Source: Isoetes taiwanensis
Lineage: Eukaryota > Streptophyta > Lycopodiopsida > Isoetales > Isoetaceae
Assembly: GCA_021234155.1 (NCBI GenBank)
Contig: JAJEKV010000109.1
Location: 404,252-468,251 of the forward strand
Length of the DNA: 64,000 bases
Direction: 5' to 3'
Position 1 is the first letter of the stretch, and every line of letters starts with the position of its first letter. Under the pieces are notes generated by a model, which did not search any database, had not been told where the DNA came from, and saw nothing but the letters and a program-made list of their open reading frames with translations. The translations under genes and the position numbers were made by a program. Shown here piece after piece: positions 1 to 10,467 of this stretch.

Positions 1-1031
1 GGACCCGAACTGCGGCGCCCTCGGCCGGCGAGGCGTCCCTAGCGAGCGATTCTTTGTCGGCCGGGACTCTGTTGCATCGGGTAAGATCACGGTCGACATA
101 CGAGGGGTAGTCCCCTTCAATTGCCTACTCGGCCTAAAAATTGCCTCCGCGCTTTTCGCGCCAATACGCCACCGTGAAGGTGACAGCGCCTAACGAAACG
201 ATCGCGGTGTTGAGCCCCAAGGCGGCTTGCTCGACCAATGTGGACTGTAGTCTGAAATGCCATGCGAGATAGGATCTAATCCTGGATGCGCTTGGTGAGA
301 TCCTCTCCTACCTCCTCTGAGAGTCCACGTACCACCACATTATGACGTCGGCGGCCCTGCCCTTGCCGCTCACTGAGTCGCGGGGCAACATTAGCTGTCC
401 CAGCAGGTGAGGCATGTTGTGTGGAGTGTGTGGACTGTTCATAGCAAGGGCGATGTGGTGTGCGAGATATGGAGCAGGTGGTGTCTGTCTGCCTGTTTGG
501 CGACTTGTGGAATGTGGGGCATGTGGGTTTGTCTGGCCCCATGTTGCGGCCTCTGTTGCTTGGAGTCGGGAGCCTAGCTCCTGTTGAAATCTCTGCTGCT
601 TGGCCAACTCATTCGTGCACTGCCGTAATTGTTCATGTCCCTTTGCATGGAGTCCCTTGCCTTGCTGGGTAATGGTTGCCCGGAGCTCCTGTATCTCCTG
701 ATCTTGTGTCTCAGCCCTGCTCTGTAAGGTTCTTAGCTCTGCCTGGCTGGTTTCGAAGGCGGCTCGGATGTTTTGTATTATGGTGGCAGACACCTCAGCT
801 TCTGACTTGAGGCGGGAGATAGTTGTCACTATATCCTGTCAACACCCTGCTTGTCCCGTGCCATAGTCTTGATGGTGGTGAGGAGGGAATCCACGCGAGC
901 TCGCAGGTCAGCAAGGCCCTGCGTATCCTGTTGCCTCTCAAAGTGTGCCAAGCGAAGCCCGTCTTCTAACTGCTGCATGCGGGTCTCCATCTCTGCAATC
1001 CGTTGCCTCTCTACTGCCAACTGTCTTTTGA
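1..1031 (-). pseudogene. LINE ORF1-like protein, C-terminal part (coiled coil plus RNA-binding-like segment)
   Basis: Read on the minus strand, this encodes a long Glu/Gln/Arg-rich coiled coil (about 1035 down to 620) followed by a Pro/His-rich linker and then RRHNVVVRGLSEEVGED near 340-290. The last motif resembles the start of the RRM-like domain of L1-type ORF1 proteins (family pattern K/R-R-x-N-(V/I)-(V/I)-(I/V)-x-G-L-x-E). The reading frame changes near 829, where a TAG ends one frame, and again before the RNA-binding motif, so it is not translatable as it stands. It joins the segment at 2900-3535 once the hAT element at 1040-2899 is removed. The element would run off the left edge of the window. 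Family assignment is by motif and coiled-coil architecture only; a gag-like protein is the alternative. Confidence 0.55.
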
Positions 1032-1039
1032 GCACGTGG

Positions 1040-2899
1040 CAGTGTTGTTTACGTACCCGTATTTTATGTTTACATACATTAGGAGACTTTAGACATTAGG
1101 GAAATTATGGAATTGTAGTTTAAAAAAAAAAAACCTTTAAATCCGTTTACACAGACTTTTACCATCCAATGGACTTCATGCAAAGACCATTTTCAGATAC
1201 AATTGGCAGCCTTAGGTTAGAACAGGTGCCAACTAACCTAAGCCTTAATCTGGTTGCAAAGTATCAAAAATTTAATTCCATTAAATACTTTCAGAAGAAG
1301 TACAGTAATCATTTCTTGACTTTATATCCAAGACCACAAAATATATTGCCATTTGAGAATAAAAAAAGTATACTTTCAAAGTGATATCTGCTGTTGAAGC
1401 CATGTTGAAAGTTGATCTTGAATCATCCTTAGCTTTCATGCCGTGTAAACGAATAAAATATTGCATTTCTCACAACTTCAAAACAAAGAGCAAGAAGTTC
1501 GGTTACCTGCAGTAGAACCAAAGGACAGTTAGCCTTAAGAGGGTAAAAGCCTAAGCTACAAACAGGTAAGCTATGAACTTCTTGGGTTTAACACCCTTCA
1601 CCTTGATAGAAGTTTCCCTAAATGGGCCAAATATTTTGTTAGAATGCAAAATGAAAAAAATGTAAACAAATGTAGCTTTGCATTCTTGGTTTTCAAGATG
1701 AGTGCTTCCCATTAGTGGACCTGCTCCCAATCGTGAAGCATCATGCTCAACACACTTTATAATCCTTTAAAGCATTTAATAAATTATATCACCAGGTTAA
1801 CTACATCCAAATCTGGATTACATAGTCACCTTTAATGGCTTGACCTGTGGGACAGCATAATGGGTGGTGATAATTTTAGCAAATGAACATCATCAATTTA
1901 GTTCATGCAGTGAGCAGTAGATCTAAGTGAGCAGTAGATCTATCACTTCTGTGCATAAATGGCCTTAAGCATATCATAATGCAGCATTAATTTCAGAGAT
2001 AAACAGGCTAATAAGCCATGCCAACAAATATGATGTAAAGGACTTAAATCAAAAGATATAACCTGATGGGGTTTGAATTTGAATGTGGCGTCCAGCACAC
2101 TGCTCCAACTTGCCATTGCTTTTGCTAATAGAATCATTTTTTCTATAATACTTGGGAATAAGATTGCTTGAGAATAAGATCAGCACCATTGGCTTGCTCA
2201 GGAAAACTAGATCCATAATCAATTTGTTCAGTCCAGGAACTGACATGCCAAGATCCCCTTCTTCTTGCTAAAGCTGTAAGATGAGCAAATCGAATTTGCA
2301 AATAAAAACCTAAAACCTCTGCATTTTCCCCTCTTTCTTCTTACCCTAACCGCCGAATCAGAATGGAGATGGAGATGCAGACCCACCTTTCTCCTTGTTT
2401 TGTCATGGTCGGAGGAACATCTTCTCCTTAATACTTCAGTAGTTTGCATTCATGCCAGGAAAGGAATACAGAGGTCAGCGGCAGTTAATAGCTCCGGATG
2501 CAACAAATGAGGAACAATTACTTAAATTTATTTGTCTATGGGCGTAGATTGCAAACTAGAATATATCACTCTTAAATAGATATATTTTGGATGAAAACTT
2601 TGAGAAATACTTAATTTTCTAGAGTAATATATTCTGGTTCATTATTTAAAACTTGAGGTTCTTCGTACTAGTTGTTATTGCAACTATTTCAACAGCAATA
2701 CAAGAAATAATAGTTCTAAAAAATTACAGGAAGTACTTAACATACTGTACGTAAAGTACATATTTTACGTATTTAATAAGTATTTTATAAATCCAAGAAA
2801 CGTATTTAAAGTACTTTTTAAATGAGAGGTATTCATACGGTATTAATACGTTAAGTACGTATAATACCCGTACCGTACTAAATGTACCTGACAACACTG
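1040..2899. mobile_element. hAT-type non-autonomous DNA transposon
   Basis: The segment starts CAGTGTTGT and ends ACAACACTG, a perfect 9-bp terminal inverted repeat of the CAGTG type used by hAT elements. It is flanked by 8-bp direct repeats, gcacgtgg (1032-1039) and ccacgtgg (2900-2907), seven of eight identical, as expected for a hAT target-site duplication. Removing the insert rejoins a coiled-coil ORF on both sides. Sub-terminal regions, especially 2745-2880, are rich in ACGTA/TACGT repeats, a typical transposase-binding layout. No transposase ORF is visible within 1860 bp, so it would need a transposase supplied in trans. Body content is otherwise AT-rich and unrecognised. Confidence 0.82.
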
Positions 2900-3535
2900 C
2901 CACGTGGGACACTGAAGATTGTGTCTCTGCTGCCAGTCCTGCAATTCGGGCTCTGTTGCTCTCAATTTGTTCCCGCACTTGTTTCATGGCCCTCGTCTAC
3001 GCCTGCGTTTGGTGCATTGTCAGGCTTGAGCAGCCTTCATCCGTCTCCTGGGTCGATCTCATGGATTGGGCCTTCGCCTGGGCCTCCTTCCTCATGGAAG
3101 AGGTTTCTCCCTTGTCCCTGTTATCCGATCGGGGCCGTTTTCGCGACAGTCCCTCGCCCTGGTTCTCCCAGATGGGCTGGGGCTGGGGAATGTCTCCCTC
3201 CAAATGGGGGTCTGGGCAAGGGGCTACAGAAGTGGCCATGAGGTTGTATGGTATGGAAGGGGATTAGAGAGCTCAGGGGCTATTAAGAATTGAGAAATGT
3301 TTAGAAAACACAAATGATGCCCGCCCTCAGTGGTTGGCACAGGGGTTTGGGGGGGTTCAACTCTATGGGGGGGAGGTTCGATTCTGGCTACTGTCGAAAT
3401 TCTTTTAGGATGGGCTTGGTTTGAAGAAGCTTTTGGAATAGGTTGAAAAGGGATTGGACACAGGGAAGGAGTAGAAGGCGACTCACCCTGTGCATTTTGA
3501 CATGTTATTGGCGCGCCATGCGCCATCTTAATCAC
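2900..3535 (-). pseudogene. LINE ORF1-like protein, N-terminal part
   Basis: On the minus strand the segment from about 3533 to 2900 encodes a Pro-rich start, then a basic patch (SRKRPRSD near 3150) and a coiled-coil-like stretch (MKQVREQIESNRARIAGLAA, about 2987-2930) that runs straight into the hAT left boundary and continues on the far side as VLKRQLAVERQRIAEMETRM (1038 downward). Several frame changes separate the blocks. Together with 1-1031 it looks like a single retrotransposon ORF1. Upstream of it on the minus strand (3540-3690) is a G/A-rich tract, possibly the 5' leader of the element. Confidence 0.5.
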
Positions 3536-3702
3536 AGAGAGGGAGAGAGGTGAAGGGTTACAGAGACACCTAGGTAGCTAGAAGGGGTGTGGCTAGGGAG
3601 TTGGTAGGGCTAGGGAGACCATGGGGGAGGGGAGGGAGGAGGGGAGGGAGGGAGGAGAAGGAGGGCTAGAGAGAGAAGGAAGGCCAACGCGCTAGAGAAG
3701 GA

Positions 3703-4120
3703 AAGACGTGATGTTTCCGAACAGAAAAAGCACAAGCTTCTTGCCAGGTTTTATGGACCTTTTAGGATCATTGAAAAGATAAATCATAATATTTACAGGT
3801 TGGAATTGCCCGATACTTGGAAGATGCATAATTCGCCCAATACTTTGAAGATGCATAATTCTTTTAATGTGGAATATCTCAGGCCATTTAAAGGAGTTAA
3901 CCCACAATTAGTGCCGCAAGCATCAGAACCAGTGTTAGTAGATGATAAAACAGTTTATCAACCTGAGATGATTATGAGGCATAAGGGTCGTGGTATTAAA
4001 TGCAGATATTTGGTAAAGTAGAAGGATGTGCCACATACTGAAGCAGAATGGAAATCAGAGGAATATTTCGAGCATTACTTACCTCTGTTGGAAGCTTACA
4101 TGGAAGTCTATCTGCGTAGT
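3703..4120 (+). pseudogene. Ty3/gypsy integrase C-terminus and chromodomain relic
   Basis: The frame reads KKHKLLARFYGPFRIIEKIN then YRLELPDTWKMHNS and VEYLRPFKG, matching the GPY/F module of chromovirus integrases (family pattern L-x-x-R-(F/Y)-x-G-P-(F/Y), then Y-x-L-x-L-P). A chromodomain-like stretch follows: RHKGRGIKCRYLVK, a stop, KDVPHTEAEWKSEEYFEHY, matching YLVKWKG...EATWE...L...(F/Y). Two defects are visible. An imperfect tandem copy of about 27 bp repeats KMHNS (3822-3866). A TAG at 4018-4020 stands where the family has Trp (VKWK). The catalytic core and RT are absent, so only the 3' end of an old element remains. It is not the same family as the two large copies further right. Confidence 0.8.
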
Positions 4121-4141
4121 GAATACAGGCCTATATTATTT

Positions 4142-4152
4142 CTGGGGGGGGG
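4142..4152 (+). other. Poly-G polypurine-like tract after gypsy relic
   Basis: A run of G residues directly downstream of the chromodomain relic is placed where a polypurine tract is expected. A sequence starting TGTTACGAATAC at about 4202 could be the beginning of its 3' LTR, but no matching second LTR is present, so the LTR cannot be confirmed. Confidence 0.35.
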
Positions 4153-4199
4153 GTCATCTACTTTGCCAACTGAGGACAATTGATTCTTTACCCCGACGG

Positions 4200-7100
4200 G
4201 CTGTTACGAATACATTCTAAAAGTTAAAATGTTATGAGAAAGTCCAGACTTTTATACAACCATGGCATTAGAATTAGCTATTCTAATTGTCATGCCAATC
4301 ATAGTGCACCAGAGAATTAGCTACTCTATTATTGGTTATCTATGACTGGAGGAGATTAAAGAATAGATGATGCTAATCTTGTATTATAGGAGCCAGAGCC
4401 AATAATGGATGAGAGGACGAGAATAGATCCTTGATGGTTTATAAGAACATGTTGTGGAATAATGTGGCATCATTGGTTGTCTCATAAAAGATTGGCTCTG
4501 TGAAGGATTGCATCATAGTTCAAGCAGATGGTCTAATTGTGCCTTTTCTGCATAGCGTCTGCCATAGTATGGTTAGGTGGACGAGAAATACATACTTTGC
4601 TAGGAATCACGCATCAACGCCATAGTGGTTTTAGGTCATAGTTTGCAAAACAAAGAGGTACCTTTTAATTTAGTTGCCTGGTGGAGTATGGAACCTCTAA
4701 TAATTGCATCTGCAATTGTGAATTTCACAAAATTGGTTATAATGATGAAGGCCTAGACATGATGTTCTAACCATTTGCACTAGAACAGAAAGCTCATCTT
4801 GATGAGGATCATTGTCTAGATCTTCTTTGTGAAATCTTCATATGTATCCTCCTTAAAAAATCTAAGACTCAAAAGCTTTTTGTGAGAAAAATGTTGATCA
4901 ACTTAGGGATAGATGTCAATATGTTGGTGTTCGCATAGTTGGGTATGTCGTAGTCAAGCACCTACATAATATATAGGATGCTAGTACTACCACCTCATAC
5001 ACATGCAAATTTAGTGGCTAGTTAGATGAAAAACTGCCACAAGATTTTTACGCAAAAAAAAAGGGGCAGCGAAGACAACATAAAATCACGAACCGAAGTT
5101 ATTGGTTATTGTTAAGCGAGCATCTATTAGATACAATTAGCACGTATTACATCTGTAGATGGTCAAACAAAATATATGGATGGATCTACTTGCAACCTTT
5201 CACCTCTTCGTTTAAGTTTGTAGGTTTCATAGGTCAATACATGTAGGTTCGTCGATAATAGAGGTGTATGTGACCACGTTTATGCTAACGCGATCCGAGT
5301 ATTGGATCAGAATTCTCGTGCAAGGTGAGCACCCATACATTGCATGCATTTTGGGCTGTTAATTCCTTTGAGAGACTGCTACTTATTGCAGGGTTCTTCA
5401 TCAGCTCCGGTAAATGCTTTCTCATCTCTCAACAGTACTCTTGATTCTCTTTTTTGATCTCATACATGGGAAGGACTTCTTCTTGCATGGGTTGACCTTT
5501 CTTATTGTTCCTTATCCTATTATCTAATCTCTTCCATTTTAGCCTTATTTGTTCTGAGTGGGACAACCTTTGACCTTCCTCGGATCTAGTTGGTATAAAA
5601 TGGGAAGCACAAGAATGCTATCATCCGAGTATCTGATTGGGCTTCTCGTGCAAGGAGAGCTTTCGTGCATTGCATGTGTGGCATGCATTTTTGGCTGCTA
5701 ATTTGTTTGGGAGATCACTCTTATTGCAATGTCCTTCATCCTTCTCATAGGTGTCTTTTCATCTCAGCAGTACCCTTGATTCCCACACTCCCTCTCTTAA
5801 TTTTTGTATATTCATGTCAATGTTGTTTTTAAAATTGTTCCATGGCACGCTTGACCAGCCCCTCTATTTTGAAGAGGTTTTGTGGCATGGCACGCGTAAA
5901 CAACCCCTTTCTTTTTAGAGGGTTTGTTTTCTTATCATTGTGTTCTAGTGTCGGTGATGTGCAGGTACAGTGGTGACACTCGACCTTGGCTTCTTCTTGT
6001 ATTGTGGGATATTTCTATGGGAACGATTTTAGCAGCCTTGTATTTTGTCCAAGCCCCTTGTCGAGGGTTATCGCTTGGGTTTTTCCTCGAAGACCTGAGA
6101 GGACGAGGTTTTTAATGCTGTCAATAAGCTCTCTGTAGGTACACTAGCCAACATCTGTAGCAATTTTATTTTTGGGGTCCAAGTTGATATAACTGCATAT
6201 TTCTTATATTTTCCAATTTTTTGTGGGTAGCTTGCAAATGTGCAGCTAAATCCTTGCAGCAAAACAACCAAATGAATGAATAGTCTATCTTGCAAGCCAA
6301 AGCATGCTAATGTTTTAACTCGAGACAAGTAAGAAACATCTATAAAGATATTACTGAGTGAGACTTGAATTTGTATCTGTGAAAAACATGCATTGGGACT
6401 ATTGCATAAATTATTGTATCTATTGCGAAACACAAACATTGGTCCTATTTGTATCTATCAATTGAAGAAACAAGTGTTTCCTAGCTTCTGATTTCTCACA
6501 TTCTCTTAGCTCTACCATGAATTCTACATAGGAGCACCCTAACAATTGGCCTTAGAACAACAAAATCCCATCTACTATGTTCTAATATGGAGATTCAAAG
6601 AGTATCTTGCATCTTAAAGAGCAGATTAGCTCATCTAAGGAGTCTTCCTCGACCGGTGGTCGGCAAGAGTAGGGCATGAAGTCAATGGCCTGATGGGCTA
6701 CCCAACAACATTGTAAGTTGGGGAGTAGGTAATTTTTTTTTTATGGTCATGGACTTCTTACAAGATTTTAGAAGTGCTTTCATGGAAAGAAATAGACCAT
6801 TGATAATGTCGGTAACATACAATGTATTACAATGGCATGTTCCCACTTTCTACAAGAGTTTATGAAAGAGTGTGTATATTTAATTTCTATGCATATGATA
6901 CAAAAAAGATAGATAACATGGCGCTCTACCTATATTATTTTGCCACATCTAGTGGCATCACATGCAGCTTTTGCATGAAATTAAGGAAGATAGCAAACCA
7001 AAGTGGTTGCCTCTTTTGTCAAAATTATAAAGTCACACTAATCTATTTGGTGTCAACCAAGAAACAGATATCAGGTCTACCAAAATTCTTGCAAGATGGC

Positions 7101-8070
7101 ATTCACATGGCAAACCACCTTCTATATTATATGATACATGACAATGCTCACCCACGACACAATTGCAAACCTTTTAAAAAGAGCGAGAAAATGTAGTCCT
7201 ACAAAATATTTTTTAAAGATACACTAAAATAGTGCAGAGTATAACAAAGCTAAAGAACCATATAAGAAATAATCATATAAGAGCTTGGAAACCTAGAAGA
7301 AATTATGGCGTGCCTATTGGAAGGAACCAGATTGCTTAAAAGGTATTATCATATTCTAGTGTACTATTTCTCCAATACCAGTCCTTTTATGGAGATTTTA
7401 AAACTAATTATGTGTGCTAGGGAACCCATGGCTAGGAGAGGGTTTCCGGTTGGCAGGCAGCGTCACCACAAAGGGCGTTAGCCCTGAGCGGCGTTGCCGC
7501 CTACTGGTTTCCCACCAGAAACCCTTGTCTGCCCATGGGTTTACGCACGTGGCCCACAGGTAGGGGGAATTCCGTCGATGGGCTTGCAGGGACGATTCAA
7601 GCTGATTCAATGCAGATTTAAGGTTTTTTTTTGCAAAATTCTTGCGATTTAAGCAAGCAAATGAAATTTGGAAGCATGTTCAAGGGTTCTTCTTCTCTAG
7701 CTTACAGGAGTTTTTCCCATGTTTCTTGTTTTTTTTCCTCTGTTTCCTCTAAACGGAAGTGAACAAGGGTTCGTTCTAAGCTGATCCGGCATAAAAAAAT
7801 GCTCGACTCCACCTCCAAGAGTTATCCATTCCGGTGGCCCAGTAGCTAGCAAAGAAGAAGGGGGCAATCCTTGGAAAATAGAAGCATTGGCAGAGCAGAA
7901 AAGGAAAATAGAGCAAAACAATCCGCCTGGTGAATCATGCAGCTAAACAGCAAATAAAAAAAATGGCAGGAGCCGCAGCTTCGAAATTGCTGCTCTTGGA
8001 CCTAGAAGCTGTCATAGCCAGAGCTTAAAGAAGCCATAGCTCGAAGACTCCATACCGGAGCTTGAAGACA
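4200..8070. other. Intergenic, no gene recognised
   Basis: Only short unsupported ORFs are present on either strand, none with recognisable motifs. The left portion may be a decayed LTR of the gypsy relic. A diverged direct repeat lies at 5292-5790. The rest is AT-rich unique-looking sequence. Confidence 0.5.
5292..5790. repeat. Diverged direct repeat, two units about 331 bp apart
   Basis: The blocks beginning atccgagtat at 5292 and 5623 share a series of motifs in the same order: tctcgtgcaagg, cattgcatg, gcattttgg/gcatttttgg, a stretch ending in cttattgca, a tcttcat/ccttcat element and cagtac(t/c)cttgattc. Each repeated part is about 165 bp. This is an old tandem duplication or two copies of a short dispersed repeat. 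Confidence 0.6.
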
Positions 8071-8075
8071 CCATA

Positions 8076-8241
8076 TGTGACGTTCCTAACCGACATGCCC
8101 TTAACCAACTGGGCAAAACCGTCTAGACGTTTATGAGTAATCGCTTCTACCCATTTATGCCGGTGTCTCGGGAACGCTCCACAGGCACATTCAAGGAGAA
8201 CTATGCTCGTCCTCGAGCATCCAAGGCTATACCATGTCACA
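8076..8241 (-). repeat. TRIM 3' LTR
   Basis: 166-bp terminal repeat beginning TGTGACGTTCC and ending TCACA. It is preceded by the TSD ccata. Confidence 0.8.
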
Positions 8242-8308
8242 ATGATTACCAAATCTTTGCAAATTACCCATGCATATAGGCACCCATGGAGACTCGAACT
8301 CGAGACAT

Positions 8309-8320
8309 GCTCTGATACCA
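8309..8320 (-). other. Primer-binding site of TRIM (tRNA-iMet)
   Basis: The minus strand reads TGGTATCAGAGC, the standard plant LTR-retrotransposon PBS, adjacent to the 5' LTR. Confidence 0.8.
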
Positions 8321-8322
8321 AC

Positions 8323-8479
8323 TGTGACGTTCCTAACCGACATGCCCTTAACCAACTGGGCAAAACCGTCTAGACGTTATGAGTAATCGCTTCTACCCAT
8401 TTATGCCGGTGTCTCGGGAACGCCCCACAGGCACATTCAAGGATCGAATACTCGAGCGGTCTACCATGGGCTTGTTACA
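8323..8479 (-). repeat. TRIM 5' LTR
   Basis: 157-bp terminal repeat, near-identical to 8076-8241 for its first 115 bp and more diverged in the rest. It is followed by the TSD ccata. Confidence 0.8.
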
Positions 8480-8484
8480 CCATA

Positions 8485-9680
8485 GCTGCATTGAAGCAAG
8501 AAAGAACCGAGGCTATAGAAAAGAAAAATTACTTGTTGGCGGTGTTATGGTGGCGCCGCTTAAGCCTCTTATAACTAGGTTACTAAAAGGAACAACTTGT
8601 ACAATTACCAGGAATTCCCCCCTACATGGGGTTTACGTTGTTGTAGAAGCTTGTTTGTATCTTCAAGGTAGGGACTGCTGGCCTCATGCGACTAATTTAA
8701 TAGGTGGAACACTACCAATATTCATGCTGGTAAGTAATCGTCATGTTGTCTACAAGTAAACGTGTAAGGTGTTCCTCCGTACTCTTTTGGGACTAACTTT
8801 AAACGTTGCCATTTCACATTTCATATTCCATCAGTACTCTTCTGGATGATAAGGTTTAAACAACCAACTCCATTTACATGACTATGAAGAATTATCGCCT
8901 ATAATGATACATTTAATGCATGTGCAAAGAAAAGAAACATCAAAAGGACGATTGTCTCAGTAGAGAATAAATTCAAACTTTATTGTTCACGAAATTTGCT
9001 ACATCAACATATAAAATTGAGATGACCATAACTTAATGGATGAAAACGAAAGCTTCTACACTATGGAGCTTATAATGTATGCATGTCGGCTGAATCTAGT
9101 GCTAGGTGGGGCAAAGTAGGTATGGAAAGTAGAATACTGAAATAAATGGTATAATTATCATTTGCATGGCACTATGGTGTGGGTTTGAACCCTCCTTTGC
9201 ATCTAGATTAAATTCTTGGTATCATGAGCAATAGTTAACATTGAGCGAAGTGTATTATTACATATTATCTCATACCTCGGTTCATGTTTAAATAGTGGTA
9301 TAGCTCACCCCATTGTACCACTTTTTGTATTGCTTTTTCAATCAAATAGACAGGCTATTATAGTAGTCTGAATTATCCAACAAAATGGTAATAAACAATG
9401 TGCTTGTACCATTATACCATTCAAGGCTTTTATTGTTACCAAAGTCTAAAATATCTCATGGAGATCTTGAGAATTTTAAGATGGTTAGTTTCAAGAAGGT
9501 TAACATCATGTCATCCCTAGTGAATTCAAGTACCCTTGACTTTAAAACAAGTGTAAGAACGCGCCATATTCCTAGGGGATTGCAATATCGTGATCCTGAG
9601 AACTTTTGACAAGAATGCAAACTTTTGACAAGAATGCAAGTAATTCATCATTCAGAATTTCTGGAGATAATTATCTTTTA
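8485..9680. other. Intergenic, nothing recognised
   Basis: AT-rich sequence with only short ORFs lacking known motifs. An isolated box-B-like ggtttgaaccc near 9182 has no convincing partner box. Confidence 0.5.
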
Positions 9681-9779
9681 ATAACCAGACTGCTCATGAT
9701 GCATTCTTTTGTGTAGCCTCGCCAACAGGAAAAGCAGGAGCAACAGCAATTCCTGAAGCCATGGTACACATAGTTTGAG

Positions 9780-10467
9780 AACAAGGACCGACAAGAAGAT
9801 GACACCCCAACTAATAAAACCCCAAGGGAAATAAGCGAGAAGAATTGAACGAGATAAAAAACTGCTGCAGGCACAGAACAAGAGCGACAGGACGAGACTT
9901 CCTAGCAGTAACAAGGACACAGGGGATGGCAAGGTGAGTACTGGAATCCTGATTCACGGGCTGGAGCGAGGGTTGGCAAGGAGCAAGTGGTCTGGGGCGG
10001 GGGAAGAAAGAAGAACAAGGGCATGTTACTTGAAGGGAGACCGAGCACATGGGGTAGGGGCCGGCCAAGGGTGAGGGGCGAGAGGGGCCACCCTTTTTTT
10101 TTTTTTTTTTTCGCGCAATGGTCACTTGTGAGACAAGCCCTAAGGCAACCCCACAAGGAGGGCAACCCCCCAACATGGAGGGCCAAGGCCCAGATGGGCA
10201 AATGCAAGCAACCAACCAGTGGTCCCTGCCATGTATTTTACAACCCTATACCCCCTTGCTCAATTATAATGCCTCTTCTACAAAAGCTAAGGGACCAAAC
10301 CCTCCTTCCCATATTCTCATTTCTCATCCTTTAGCTCTCGGTCCTCCTCACCGCCGGACTTGCACAAGCGATTATCCCAGCTCGTTTCCTCAACTGGGCG
10401 ATTCTAGATCCCTCCGAATTCTACTCCCTCGCGTTTTCCTCACAACCCAGCCTTCGAATCTTCGGCT
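9780..10467 (+). promoter_or_regulatory. Candidate promoter and 5' leader of the AUX/IAA gene
   Basis: Two auxin-response-factor-type sites are visible: CCGACA at 9788-9793 (reverse of TGTCGG) and GAGACA at 10130-10135 (reverse of TGTCTC). A run of about 18 T lies just upstream of the second (10094-10111). CT-rich sequence from 10300 to 10460 suggests the transcribed leader. Most AUX/IAA genes are ARF-activated, so such sites are expected, but six-base matches also occur by chance. No confident TATA box was assigned. Confidence 0.35.

Larger units (their letters stand above)
8076..8479 (-). mobile_element. TRIM (miniature LTR retrotransposon), complete
   Basis: Two direct repeats, 8076-8241 and 8323-8479, both start TGTGACGTTCC and end in ACA (tcaca / ttaca). 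They enclose only 81 bp. Immediately inside the right repeat, read on the minus strand, is TGGTATCAGAGC (complement of 8309-8320), the primer-binding site for initiator tRNA-Met, two bases from the LTR end. The whole unit is bounded by the 5-bp duplication ccata (8071-8075 and 8480-8484). There is no coding capacity. Size, PBS and TSD fit the TRIM class exactly. No convincing polypurine tract was seen next to the 3' LTR. The LTRs differ by several small indels, so the insertion is not very recent. Confidence 0.85.

Noticed and set aside
2997-3293. Plus-strand ORFs rich in Pro, Trp and Ser
   Set aside because: Opposite strand of the LINE ORF1-like coding; composition is that of a shadow frame.
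8025-8363. Protein-coding gene on the minus strand
   Set aside because: The frame lies across TRIM LTR and interior sequence and its duplicated parts are the LTR repeats.
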